A DNA stretch of 64,000 nucleotides, taken from NCBI RefSeq assembly GCF_900102015.1, contig NZ_FNAT01000002.1:620001-684000 (forward strand), in the 5' to 3' direction. The translations under genes were made by a program, and so were the position numbers. Shown here piece after piece: positions 37,385-46,084 of the stretch. Below the pieces are notes generated by a model, which was not told the DNA's origin, ran no database searches, and saw only the letters and a program-made list of their open reading frames with translations. The stretch's first letter is position 1. Every line of letters begins with the position of its first letter. The stretch is from Limimaricola pyoseonensis (lineage in GTDB: Bacteria; Pseudomonadota; Alphaproteobacteria; Rhodobacterales; Rhodobacteraceae).

Positions 37385-39028
37385 TCAGCCCGTGGCATGG
37401 ATCGCCACCGCCTCCCATGGCTCGAGCGTCACGCGCCCCGACAGGGATGTGCGCGGCGCGAGGCTGGCCGAGACGCAGCGCCCCGCGACCTGCAGCGCGG
37501 CGGGCAGGTCGAACTCGGCCGGGCGGCCCGAGAAGTTCGCGACCATCACGATGCGCTCGTCGTCCAGCCACCGCTCATAGGCCATGACCTGCGGGTGATC
37601 CTGTAGATGCGGGCGGTAGGTGCCGTGGCGCACCACCGCCAGCTCGCGCCGCAGCGCCGCCAGCGCCCGGTAATGCGCGAAGACGCCGTCCGGGTCGGCG
37701 CGGTCGCGCGCGACGTTGATCTCGGCGTGGTTTGGGTTGACCTCGATCCAGGGCCGGCCGTCGGTGAAGCCCGCCTGCGGCCCGTCCGTCCACTGCATCG
37801 GCGTGCGGGCGTTGTCGCGGCCATTGGCGTTGGCCCCGGCCATGAACTCGGCCGCCGCCACCCCGGCCGCGGTCTGGATCGCGTGAAAGTTCAGCGTCTC
37901 CACGTCGCGGAACTGCGAGATGTCGGAGAAGGCCGCGTTGGTCATGCCGATCTCCTCGCCCTGGTAGATGTAGGGCGTGCCCTTCATCAGGTGCAGCGCC
38001 GTCGCCAGAAGCTTGGCCGAGCGGACCCGGAAGCGCCCGTCATCGCCGTAGCGCGACACCGCGCGCGGCAGGTCGTGATTGCCCCAGAAGAGCGAGTTCC
38101 AACCATCCTCGGCCAGCGCTATCTGCCACTTGTCGAGCACCGCCTTCAGCGCCACGAGGTCGAAGGGCTTGGGGCGCCACTTGCCATGCACCTCGTGCCA
38201 GCCCTGCGTGACGTGCTCGAACTGGAACACCATCGACAGCTCGCGCGCCTCGCGGCCGGAATAGAGCCGCGCGCCCGCGGGCGTGGCGCTCCAGGCCTCG
38301 CCCACCGTGACCACGTCGCGCCCGGCCAGCGTCTGCGCGTGCATCTCGCGCAGGAAGGGGTGCAGGTCCGGCCCGTCGGCGGTGATGCCCCGGTCGGGCT
38401 GCTTGCCGATCAGGTCGATCACGTCCATGCGGAACCCCGCCACGCCGCGGTCGAGCCACCAGTTCATCATCTCGTAGATCTCGCGGCGCAGCGCCGGGTT
38501 CTGCCAGTTCAGGTCGGGCTGCTTGCGGTCGAAGAGGTGAAGGTAATACTGCCCGGCGACCTCGTCGAAGCTCCAGGCGGGGCCGCCGAAATTGGACTGC
38601 AGCTCGTTGGGCGGGCCGCCGCCGGCGGCCGGGTCGCGCCAGACGTAGAAGTCGCGGTAGGGGCTCTGGCGGTCGCGCCGGGCGGACTGGAACCAGTGGT
38701 GTTCGTCGGAAGAGTGGTTGACCACGAGGTCCATGACGATGCCGATGCCGCGGGCGCGGGCCTCGGCGATCAGCCGGTCCATGTCGTGGAGCGTCCCGAA
38801 CTCGGGCGCGATGTCGCGGTAGTCCGAGATGTCGTAACCGTTGTCGACCATCGGGCTGCGATAGACCGGCGACAGCCAGACGAAGCCGACGCCCAGATCG
38901 GCGAGGTGGTCGAGCTTCGATATGATGCCGGGGATGTCGCCGATCCCGTCGCCGTCGCTGTCGCAGAAGCTGCGGGGATAGATCTGGTAGCCGGTGGCCG
39001 CCTGCCACCACGGGGCGGTGTCGGTCAT
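37385..39028 (-). CDS. Alpha-glucosidase, glycoside hydrolase family 13
   Basis: 547-residue cytoplasmic GH13 enzyme (oligo-1,6-glucosidase/alpha-glucosidase group). PWWQAATGYQIYPRSFCDSD begins the barrel. MDLVVNHSSDEH, GFRMDVIDLIG with nucleophile Asp202, TVGEAWS with the acid/base Glu, and WGNHDLPRAVSRYG with the transition-state Asp are all present. NARTPMQWTDGPQAGFT is typical of the group. It hydrolyses maltose, sucrose or isomaltose-type sugars. The usual aglEFGK ABC genes are not adjacent. AGGGAG precedes the ATG. Confidence 0.93.
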   Translation of the reverse strand: MTDTAPWWQAATGYQIYPRSFCDSDGDGIGDIPGIISKLDHLADLGVGFVWLSPVYRSPMVDNGYDISDYRDIAPEFGTLHDMDRLIAEARARGIGIVMDLVVNHSSDEHHWFQSARRDRQSPYRDFYVWRDPAAGGGPPNELQSNFGGPAWSFDEVAGQYYLHLFDRKQPDLNWQNPALRREIYEMMNWWLDRGVAGFRMDVIDLIGKQPDRGITADGPDLHPFLREMHAQTLAGRDVVTVGEAWSATPAGARLYSGREARELSMVFQFEHVTQGWHEVHGKWRPKPFDLVALKAVLDKWQIALAEDGWNSLFWGNHDLPRAVSRYGDDGRFRVRSAKLLATALHLMKGTPYIYQGEEIGMTNAAFSDISQFRDVETLNFHAIQTAAGVAAAEFMAGANANGRDNARTPMQWTDGPQAGFTDGRPWIEVNPNHAEINVARDRADPDGVFAHYRALAALRRELAVVRHGTYRPHLQDHPQVMAYERWLDDERIVMVANFSGRPAEFDLPAALQVAGRCVSASLAPRTSLSGRVTLEPWEAVAIHATG

Positions 39029-39096
39029 GTCGCGCTCCCTGTCGTCCTGTGTCGGGACATGCGGCGCGGAGCGGCGGCGTCAATGCTGTATGGGAA

Positions 39097-39170
39097 TGGA
39101 GGCGGGTACCGGAATCGAACCGGTGTGCACGGATTTGCAATCCGCTGCGTAACCACTCCGCCAACCCGCC
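39097..39170 (-). tRNA. tRNA-Cys (GCA), CCA encoded
   Basis: On the minus strand the sequence folds as a tRNA: acceptor GGCGGGT pairs with ACCCGCC, anticodon stem-loop GGATTGCAAATCC with anticodon GCA, and T-arm ACCGGTTCGATTCCGGT. The discriminator base and the CCA end are encoded (TCCA). The D-arm region GGCGGAGTGGTTACGCAGC is normal. Confidence 0.96.
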
Positions 39171-39182
39171 TCTGTGTGGCGT

Positions 39183-39211
39183 TCACTAGGGTTTCGGGCG
39201 GGGGGCGTCAA
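39183..39211 (-). promoter_or_regulatory. Promoter of tRNA-Cys
   Basis: On the minus strand TTGACG is followed after 17 bases by TAGTGA, ending 12 bases before the mature tRNA 5' end. The -35 matches well and the -10 poorly. Confidence 0.45.
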
Positions 39212-39229
39212 GCGGTATCGGCGCCGGGT

Positions 39230-39955
39230 TCAGTCCCATTCGACGCCGGCGGCGAAGACGTAGCCCGCGCCGTAGACGGTGCGGATCAGCTTCGGGCTGC
39301 GCGGCGGGTCGCCGAGCTTCTTGCGCAGCCGCGAGACCCGCACGTCGACGCTGCGGTCGAACTGGCCGCCGGCATCCTCGAACAGCTGCTCGACCAGCCA
39401 GTCGCGGCTGACCACCCGGCCGCGGGTGTGCAGGAACAGGGTCAGCAGGTCGGCATCGGCCCGCGACAGCCTCTGGGTGTCGCCATCGGGGCCGGTCAGC
39501 TCCAGCCGGTCGGCGTCGAAGCAATGGCCGGCGAAGCGGGCGCGGCGCGGCGCGGCATCGGTCTCGGCCGGCGGCGGCACCGGCGCGGCGCGGGCCATGC
39601 GGCGCAGGACGCTGCGGATCCGGGCCACGAGCTCCGCCGGGTCGGCGGGCTTGGCGAGGTAGTCGTCGGCGCCCAGCGACAGCCCCTCGACCCGGTCGTC
39701 GAGGCTGCCGCGGCCGCTGACCACCACCACCGGCACGCCGCGCGCGGCCAGGTCGTCGCGCAGGAAGTCCAGCCCGTCGCCGTCGGGCAGGCCGAGATCG
39801 AGCACGCAGAGATCCGGCCGGCCGGTGGCCAGCGCGGCGCGCACCGCCTTGATCGCGCGGAAGGGGCGGGCGGTCATGCCGGCGCGCTCGATCTCGCGCG
39901 CGAAGAGCGCGGCCAGATCGCTGTCGTCCTCGAGGATGAAGATGGTCTCGCTCAT
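39230..39955 (-). CDS. OmpR-family response regulator
   Basis: 241-residue regulator. The receiver domain has ILEDDSDLAALFAREI and CVLDLGLPDGDG with phospho-acceptor Asp53, then VVVVSGRGSLDDRVEGLSLGADDYLAKP. The C-terminal winged helix has LSRADADLLTLFLHTRGRVVSRDWLVEQLF and VDVRVSRLRKKLGDPP, typical of OmpR/PhoB DNA binding. Its ATG overlaps the stop of the upstream kinase gene by 4 bases, so the two form a coupled pair. It is likely to control the divergent ligase/ABC operon. Confidence 0.93.
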   Translation of the reverse strand: MSETIFILEDDSDLAALFAREIERAGMTARPFRAIKAVRAALATGRPDLCVLDLGLPDGDGLDFLRDDLAARGVPVVVVSGRGSLDDRVEGLSLGADDYLAKPADPAELVARIRSVLRRMARAAPVPPPAETDAAPRRARFAGHCFDADRLELTGPDGDTQRLSRADADLLTLFLHTRGRVVSRDWLVEQLFEDAGGQFDRSVDVRVSRLRKKLGDPPRSPKLIRTVYGAGYVFAAGVEWD

Positions 39956-41853
39956 GTCTCCCCCCGCGCGACGACCGGCGCGTCCCCCCAGCTGGCGATG
40001 GCCGCCGCGATCTGCGCCGCCTCGACCGGCTTGCGCAGCAGCCGCAGGCTTTCGCCGAGCCGGCCCTCGATCCGGTCGCGGCCGTAGCCGGTGATCAGCA
40101 CGACCGGCAGGCCGGCATCGCGGGTGCGGACCCGGCGGGCCAGCGCGACCCCGTCCATGCCCGGCATCGACACGTCCGAGACCAGCGCGCCGATGCCCGG
40201 CACCGCGGCCAGAAGGTCGAGCGCCTCGGCCCCGCTCTCGGCCTCGAGCACCTGCGCGCCGATCGCCACGAGGTTGCGGCTCAGCGTGGTGCGCACCTCG
40301 GCATCGTCGTCGACCAGCAGCACCAGCCGTCCGTCGAGCCGGGCCGGCGCCACCCGGGCGGGGCCGGGCGCCGGGGCGGTGCCCTCCGGCGCCGCCGGCA
40401 GGGTGAGGGTGACGCGCGTGCCGCGGCCCGGCGCGCTCTCGACCTCGACATGCCCGCCCGAATCGGCGGCGAAGCCTCGCACCATGGTCAGGCCCAGGCC
40501 GGTGCCGCCGCGCCCGGCCTTGGTCGAGTAGAACGGCTCGAACAGCCGCGCCCGGGTCGCGGCATCCATGCCGGCCCCGTCATCCGCGACCCGGATCTCG
40601 ACCGCTCCGTCGCCGGCCGGCGCGCTGGAGAGGCGAATCGTGCCGCCGCCGGCGCAGGCGTCGGCGGCGTTGATCACGAGGTTGATCAGGCTGGTCTCGA
40701 GCAGCGCCGGGTCGGCATGGACGGGCGGGGTCGGGCCGGGCTCACAAAGGAGGCGGACATCCTCGCCGAGCCCCGGGCGGACCAGCGTGGCGACCCCGGC
40801 GAAGGTCTCGGGCAGGGCGACGGCCTCGGGCGAGAGCGGCTGGCGGCGCGCCACGGCGAGAAGCCGGCGCATCAGCTCGGCGCCGCGCCGGCCGGCGCGG
40901 ATCGCGGGGTCGAGCATCTCGGCGGCCATGTCCTCGTCGTCGAGCCGCTCGCGCAGCGGCGCGAGATTGCCGAGGATGATGGTCAGCAGGTTGTTGAAGT
41001 CATGCGCGATGCCCGAGGACAGCTGGCCCAGCATCTCCATCTTCTGCGCCTGCATCAGCGCCGCCGCGGCCTCCTTCTCGCGGGTGACGTTGACGGTGAG
41101 CAGGTAGAAGCCCAGCACCGTGCCGTCATGCGCCTGGTCGGGGCGCAAGAGCGTGCGGGTCTCGAGCCGCCGCCCGCCGGGAAAGGTGATCGGGATGTCG
41201 AAGGCCAGCGCCTCGCCGCGCGCGCCGCGCTCGAAATACTCGGCCACGCGGGCCATGGTGTCGGGCGTCAGCACCTCGGCGTCGCGGCGGCCCACCACCT
41301 GTTCGGGGTCGAGCCCGTAGGCGGCGGCGAAGCGGCGGTTGGCGAAGCGGAACACGCCGCCGCGGTCGAGATAGGAGATGCCGGCCGGCACCTCGTTGGC
41401 GATCACGCGCACCCGCTCGTCGCTGCGCCTGAGCTGCTCGGTGCGGCGCAGGATGCGGCGCTCGAGCTCCAGCTCGCGGCGGCGCTGCAGGGTGATGTCG
41501 GTGTAGAGCGTCGCGAAGCCGCCGCCATCGGGCAGCGGCCAGCCCGAGACCTTGAGCACGACGCCGTTGGGGCGGGTGCGCTCGAGCGTGTGCGCCTCGA
41601 AGCGGCGCGCGGCGGCGACCCGCTCGGCCACCAGAAGGTCGAGATCGCCCGCGCCGTATTCGCCGTGCTCGGCGTTCCAGCGCACCATCGCCTCGAAGGG
41701 CGTGCCGGGGCGGCCGAGGCGGCTCGGCATCTCCATCAGCTCGAGGAAGCGGTCATTGGCGAAGATCAGCTTCAGATCGGCGTCGAACAGCGTGATCGCC
41801 TGGTCGATCCGGTTCAGCCCGGTCATCAGCGTGCCGAGAATGTCGGTCTGCAT
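39952..41853 (-). CDS. Hybrid PAS-domain sensor histidine kinase
   Basis: 633-residue soluble kinase without membrane segments. The N-terminal PAS (ITLFDADLKLIFANDRFLEL) and a second PAS (about residues 165-270, GISYLDRGGVFRFANRRFAA) are followed by a dimerisation/phospho-acceptor region LSSGIAHDFNNLLTIILGNL with His284. The HATPase domain has INLVINAADACAGGG, VADDGAGMD and GRGGTGLGLTMVRGFA. A C-terminal receiver domain has LVLLVDDDAEV and VSDVSMPGMDG with Asp560. It senses a cytoplasmic signal, perhaps a metabolite of the divergent pathway. GGAGGGGGAG precedes the ATG. Confidence 0.92.
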   Translation of the reverse strand: MQTDILGTLMTGLNRIDQAITLFDADLKLIFANDRFLELMEMPSRLGRPGTPFEAMVRWNAEHGEYGAGDLDLLVAERVAAARRFEAHTLERTRPNGVVLKVSGWPLPDGGGFATLYTDITLQRRRELELERRILRRTEQLRRSDERVRVIANEVPAGISYLDRGGVFRFANRRFAAAYGLDPEQVVGRRDAEVLTPDTMARVAEYFERGARGEALAFDIPITFPGGRRLETRTLLRPDQAHDGTVLGFYLLTVNVTREKEAAAALMQAQKMEMLGQLSSGIAHDFNNLLTIILGNLAPLRERLDDEDMAAEMLDPAIRAGRRGAELMRRLLAVARRQPLSPEAVALPETFAGVATLVRPGLGEDVRLLCEPGPTPPVHADPALLETSLINLVINAADACAGGGTIRLSSAPAGDGAVEIRVADDGAGMDAATRARLFEPFYSTKAGRGGTGLGLTMVRGFAADSGGHVEVESAPGRGTRVTLTLPAAPEGTAPAPGPARVAPARLDGRLVLLVDDDAEVRTTLSRNLVAIGAQVLEAESGAEALDLLAAVPGIGALVSDVSMPGMDGVALARRVRTRDAGLPVVLITGYGRDRIEGRLGESLRLLRKPVEAAQIAAAIASWGDAPVVARGET

Positions 41854-41921
41854 CGCTCCCCCTCCGCGCCGCCCGCATCCCCCCGGCGGCGCGCGCAGAC
41901 TGGCCGCTCGTCACAATTCCT

Positions 41922-41944
41922 GCAACCGGCAACACTCTCGCAAC
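41922..41944. repeat. Three GCAAC direct repeats in the kinase/ligase divergent region
   Basis: GCAAC occurs at 41922, 41929 and 41940, within the 148 bases between the kinase and ligase genes. OmpR-type regulators usually bind direct repeats, so this is a candidate operator for the neighbouring regulator. The 7- and 11-base spacing is irregular. Confidence 0.35.
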
Positions 41945-42001
41945 AATCGGGGCCGAGCCTGCAGGCCGAGGATCAGGGAGGTCCGAGTCCGAGGGGGAGG
42001 C

Positions 42002-43237
42002 ATGGCGAAGTACTACGACGCGCTGGAGACGAGACGGGGCGAGGCGCGCGAGGCGGCGCAGTTCGGCGCGCTGCGCGAGGTGATCGCGGCGGCGCAGGCG
42101 GGCGCGCCCTACTGGCGCGAGGCGCTCGATGGGGTCGATGCGGACACCGTGACCGACCGGGCCGCGCTGGCGCGGCTGCCGGTGCTGCGCAAGTCCGACC
42201 TGCCCGAGCGGCAGGAGCGCGTGCCGCCCTTCGGCGGGCTGGCGACGCGGGAGGCGAAGGCTTTCCGCCGTCTCTACCTGTCGCCCGGCCCGATCGTGGA
42301 GCCCGAATCGGACGCGCCGCACTGGCGCTTCGAACGGGCGCTGCACGCCGCCGGCATCGGCGCTGAGGACGTCGTGGCGAACTGCTTCGCCTACCACATG
42401 ACCCCGGCCGGCATCATGTTCGACCATGCCTGCGCCGGCGTCGGCGCGACGGTGTTCCCGGCCGGCGTCGGCAACACCGACCAGCAGGTCGAGGCGATCG
42501 CCAAGCTCGGGATCAGCGCCTATGTCGGCACGCCCGACTTCCTGCGCGCGATCCTCGAGAAGGCCGAGGCCAGGGGCGTCGATGCGCGCGGCGTCACCAA
42601 GGCGCTGGTCACCGGCGGGCCGCTCTTTCCGGACCTGCGGAACTGGTACGAGGGGCGCGGCATCGCCGTGCGGCAGTGCTACGGCACCGCCGAGCTGGGG
42701 CTGATCTCCTACGAGACGGTGCCGGGCGAGGGCATGGTCTGCGACGAGCAGGCGATCGTCGAGATCGTCCGCCCCGGCACCGGCGACCCGGTGGCCGAGG
42801 GCGAGGTGGGCGAGGTTGTCGTGACCACCTTCAACCCCGACTACCCGCTGATCCGCTTCGCCACGGGCGATCTTTCGGCGCTGATGCCGGGCGAGAGCCC
42901 CTGCGGCCGCACCGCGCCGCGGCTGAAGGGCTGGATGGGCCGGGCCGATCAGACCACCAAGGTGCGCGGCATGTTCGTGCATCCGGGGCAGGTGGCCCGC
43001 GCGGTCAAACCCTACCCGGAGGTGGCGCGGGCCCGGCTCGTGGTGCGCGAAAGCGAGGGGCGCGACACGCTCGTCCTCGAGGTCGAGAGCGACCAGCAGG
43101 GCGACGGGCTGGCGCAGCGGCTGGGCGAGGCGCTGCGCGCCGAGTGCCGGCTGCGCGGCGAGGTGGTGTTCCGCGCCCCGGGCAGCCTGCCCAATGACGG
43201 CAAGGTGATCGACGACCAGCGCGACGTGGGCATCTAG
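42002..43237 (+). CDS. Phenylacetate-CoA ligase (PaaK)-like adenylate-forming enzyme
   Basis: 411-residue ANL-superfamily ligase of the PaaK type, which activates aryl or other carboxylic acids to CoA thioesters. LYLSPGPIVEPES is in the place of the usual Ser/Thr/Gly-rich phosphate loop. FAYHMTPAGIMFDHACAGVG, VTGGPLFPDLRNWYEG, CYGTAELGLISYE and YPLIRFATGDLS follow the PaaK order. GWMGRADQTTKVRGMFVHPGQV and LPNDGKVIDD (with a Lys in the usual catalytic region) close the C-terminal domain. GAGGGGGAGG precedes the ATG. It opens the seven-gene operon. Confidence 0.87.
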   Translation: MAKYYDALETRRGEAREAAQFGALREVIAAAQAGAPYWREALDGVDADTVTDRAALARLPVLRKSDLPERQERVPPFGGLATREAKAFRRLYLSPGPIVEPESDAPHWRFERALHAAGIGAEDVVANCFAYHMTPAGIMFDHACAGVGATVFPAGVGNTDQQVEAIAKLGISAYVGTPDFLRAILEKAEARGVDARGVTKALVTGGPLFPDLRNWYEGRGIAVRQCYGTAELGLISYETVPGEGMVCDEQAIVEIVRPGTGDPVAEGEVGEVVVTTFNPDYPLIRFATGDLSALMPGESPCGRTAPRLKGWMGRADQTTKVRGMFVHPGQVARAVKPYPEVARARLVVRESEGRDTLVLEVESDQQGDGLAQRLGEALRAECRLRGEVVFRAPGSLPNDGKVIDDQRDVGI

Positions 43238-43311
43238 GCCCGGCGCGTCAGGACAGGACCGGGCGCGCGGGCGGGGGAGAGCCGGCGCGGTCCCGGCAAG
43301 GGAGGAGAAGA

Positions 43312-43359
43312 ATGGACCAGATCAGTCAGGCGCGGCTGCGCCGGGGGAGGGCGGCGTGA
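43312..43359 (+). CDS. Putative 15-codon leader ORF overlapping the ABC ATPase start
   Basis: ATG at 43312 preceded by the strong Shine-Dalgarno GGGAGGAG encodes MDQISQARLRRGRAA and ends at a TGA sharing bases with the GTG start of the ATPase gene (GTGA). The four-base overlap is the kind used for translational coupling. It may be a real leader, or the remains of a longer N-terminus or lost gene. Confidence 0.4.
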   Translation: MDQISQARLRRGRAA

Positions 43360-44135
43360 GCGAGGCGGTACTGCGCTGCGAGAATGTCAGCCGCTTCTTC
43401 GGCGGCATCCACGCGCTCAAGGGCATCTCGGCCGAGGTCCGGCAGGGCGAGATCTTCGGCCTCGTCGGGCCGAACGGGTCGGGCAAGACCACGCTGGTGA
43501 ACTGCGTCACGGGCTTCTACCCGCCGCAGAAGGGCCGCATCCTGTTCGAAGGCAGGCAGATCAGCGGCCAGCGGCCGCACAGGATCGCCTCGAACGGCAT
43601 CGCCCGGACCTTCCAGAACGTCGCGCTGTTCAAGGGCATGACCGTGCTCGAGAACATCCTGATGGGCCGGCACATCTTCATGAACCCGAACCCGCTCGCG
43701 GCGCTGTTCTACCCGGTCTGGGCCGCCAAGGAAGAGGTCGCCCACCGCCGCAAGGTCGAGCAGATCATCGACCTGCTGCAGCTCGAGAGCGTGCGCGACG
43801 AGCATGTCGAGGTGATCCCTCTGGGCCTGCAGAAACGGGTCGAGCTGGCGCGCGCGCTCTGCGCCGAGCCGCGGATGCTGATCCTCGACGAGCCGATGGC
43901 CGGCATGAACCAGGAAGAGAAGGAATACATGGTCCGCTTCATCCTCGACGCGCAGGAGGAGCTGGGCCTGAGCGTGCTGATCATCGAGCATCATCTCGAC
44001 GTGGTGACCTCGATCTGCGACCGCGTGCTGGTGCTCAACGACGGCAACAAGATCGCCGAGGGTCCGGCGCGCGAGGCGATGTCGGACCCGGAGGTGGTCA
44101 AGGCCTATATCGGGGGGCAGGCCCATGCAGCATGA
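43356..44135 (+). CDS. Liv-type ABC transporter ATPase (LivG-like)
   Basis: 259-residue ATPase of the branched-chain amino acid/carboxylate HAAT family. Walker A LVGPNGSGKTTLVNCVTGFY, LivG-specific GIARTFQNVALFKGMTVLEN, degenerate signature LGLQKRVELARALCAEPRML and Walker B ILDEPMAGMN. The C-terminal LSVLIIEHHLDVV and VLNDGNKIAEG blocks fit. It starts with GTG at 43356 (GGGGGAGG upstream). The 3' end overlaps the next gene by 11 bases. Substrate is inferred from neighbouring ligases to be a carboxylic acid rather than an amino acid. Confidence 0.9.
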   Translation: MSEAVLRCENVSRFFGGIHALKGISAEVRQGEIFGLVGPNGSGKTTLVNCVTGFYPPQKGRILFEGRQISGQRPHRIASNGIARTFQNVALFKGMTVLENILMGRHIFMNPNPLAALFYPVWAAKEEVAHRRKVEQIIDLLQLESVRDEHVEVIPLGLQKRVELARALCAEPRMLILDEPMAGMNQEEKEYMVRFILDAQEELGLSVLIIEHHLDVVTSICDRVLVLNDGNKIAEGPAREAMSDPEVVKAYIGGQAHAA

Positions 44136-46083
44136 TCCCGTGACCGCCCGCGACCCGCGGATGCTGCACCCCGACTGGAAACCCGAGGACACGTTGATCG
44201 CGCTTCTGGCGCGCAATGCCCGCGAGCATCCCGACCGCGTCGCCCTGCGCGAGCGCGACCACGGCATCTGGCAGCAGACCACCTGGGCCGAGTATCTCGA
44301 CGAGGTGCTCTCGCTCGCCGCCGGCTTCGAGGCCGAGGGGATCGGGCCGGGCGACATCGTGCTGGTGACCGGCGACAACCGCGCCCGGCTCTACGCCGCG
44401 ACGCTGGGTCTGATCGCGCTGCGCGCCGTGCCCTCGCCCGCCTATTCCGACGCAAGGCCCGAGGAACTGCTCGACCAGATGACCCGCGAGGGCATCCGCG
44501 CTGCGGTGGTCGAGGACCAGGAGCAGGTCGACAAGCTCGAGAGCGTCCGCGACCGGCGCCCGGAGCTGGCCCGCATCCTCTACGACGACCCGCGCGGCCT
44601 GGGCGACAAGGCGCCCGCGGGCGCGAGCGCGCTGTCCGACCTGCTGGCGCGGGGCCGCGCGCGGCTGAAGGCCGAGCCGGGCCTGCGCGACGACCTCGTC
44701 TCGCGCGCCAGCGTCTTCGACATCGCGGTGCTGCTGCACTCCTCCGGCACCACCGGCGCGCCCAAGGGCATCCCGCTGCGCCACGGCCACGTGCTGTCGG
44801 GCGTGCGCAACGCCGCCGCCGCGGGCTATTTCCGCGAGGGCGAGGAGCACATGGCCTACCTGCCGATGGCCTGGGTCGGCGATTTCAGCTTCTCGATCGC
44901 CGCGGCGATCGAGCTGAAGTTCACCGTCAACGTGCCCGAGAACCAGGAAACCGCGCTGCACGACCTGCGCGAGATCGCGCCCACGCTCTACTTCGCCTCG
45001 CCGCGCGCCTGGTCGGCCATGCTGACCCGCGTGCAGGTGGGCATCGCCGAGACCTCGGGGCTGAAGCGCAAGCTCTACGACCATTTCATGCCCTTCGCGC
45101 TGAAGCTCGAACGCGAAAAGCTGGAGGGCCGCAGCCCGTCGGCGCTGCAGAAGCTGTGGCGCGGCGTGGGCGACGCGGTGATCTACGGGCCTCTGCGTGA
45201 CCAGCTCGGCCTGCGCCGCGTGGCGCGGCCCTACACCGCCGGCGAGGCGATCGGCGAGGACGTGTTCCTCTATTTCCGGGCGCTGGGCCTGAACCTGCGG
45301 CAGTTCTACGGCCAGACCGAGAACTGCGCGCTCGCCGTGGCGCAGTCGAGCGAGGACATCAGCCTCACCACCGTCGGCCGGCCCTTCCCGGGGGTCGAGG
45401 CGAAGATCGACGAGAGCGGTGAGATCCTGCTGAAGGGCGGCAACATCTTCGACGGCTATTTCGAGAACGAGAAGGCCACCGCCGAATCCCTGCGCGACGG
45501 CTGGCTCTGCACCGGCGATGCGGGCCAGTTCGACGCGGACGGCCAGCTCGTGGTGCTCGGCCGCCTGTCGGAGGTGATGCACAAGGCCGACGGCACCCGC
45601 TTCATCCCGACCTATCTCGAGAACCGGTTGAAATTCGCCCCGGCGATCCGCGACGTCTGCGTCATCGGCAAGGAGCGCGGCTTCCTCTCGGCCATCGTCT
45701 GCATCGATTTCTCGGCGGTGGGGCAGTGGGCGCAGGAGCGCGGCATCCCCTACACCTCCTATGCCGAGCTGTCACAGCGGCCCGAGGTGGTCGATCTGGT
45801 GCGCGGCGAGATCGCGCGGCTCAACGCCGCCGTGCCGGCCGAGCTGTCGATCGACCGCTTCGTCAACCTGCACAAGGAGTTCGACCCCGACGACGGCGAG
45901 GTGACCCGCACCCGCAAGCTCAAGCGCGGGGTCATCGACGCGCGCTACGGACAGATCATCGAGGCGGTCTACGAGGCCCGCGACGAGATCGAGTACGAGG
46001 CGCAGATCACCTACGAGACCGGCGAGACCGGGGTGCTGACCCGGACCCTGAAGATCGGCGACCTCAAGGGAGGGCAGCACTGA
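44125..46083 (+). CDS. AMP-forming acyl-CoA synthetase (long-chain type)
   Basis: 652-residue ANL-superfamily enzyme. Phosphate loop LLHSSGTTGAPKGIPLRHGH, A5-like FYGQTENCALAVAQSSEDIS and A7 DGWLCTGDAGQFDADGQLVV are clear. LGRLSEVMHKADGTRFIPTY corresponds to the A8 hinge. Size and motif spacing resemble long-chain fatty acyl-CoA synthetases. It lies between the ATPase and permease genes of one ABC system, overlapping the first by 11 bases and 1 base ahead of the second, so it probably activates the imported substrate. Confidence 0.92.
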   Translation: MQHDPVTARDPRMLHPDWKPEDTLIALLARNAREHPDRVALRERDHGIWQQTTWAEYLDEVLSLAAGFEAEGIGPGDIVLVTGDNRARLYAATLGLIALRAVPSPAYSDARPEELLDQMTREGIRAAVVEDQEQVDKLESVRDRRPELARILYDDPRGLGDKAPAGASALSDLLARGRARLKAEPGLRDDLVSRASVFDIAVLLHSSGTTGAPKGIPLRHGHVLSGVRNAAAAGYFREGEEHMAYLPMAWVGDFSFSIAAAIELKFTVNVPENQETALHDLREIAPTLYFASPRAWSAMLTRVQVGIAETSGLKRKLYDHFMPFALKLEREKLEGRSPSALQKLWRGVGDAVIYGPLRDQLGLRRVARPYTAGEAIGEDVFLYFRALGLNLRQFYGQTENCALAVAQSSEDISLTTVGRPFPGVEAKIDESGEILLKGGNIFDGYFENEKATAESLRDGWLCTGDAGQFDADGQLVVLGRLSEVMHKADGTRFIPTYLENRLKFAPAIRDVCVIGKERGFLSAIVCIDFSAVGQWAQERGIPYTSYAELSQRPEVVDLVRGEIARLNAAVPAELSIDRFVNLHKEFDPDDGEVTRTRKLKRGVIDARYGQIIEAVYEARDEIEYEAQITYETGETGVLTRTLKIGDLKGGQH

Positions 46084-46084
46084 C

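Noticed and set aside
39097-39211. tRNA-Cys as an integration site for a mobile element
   Set aside because: No integrase, direct repeat of the tRNA 3' end or foreign-looking genes lie on either side.
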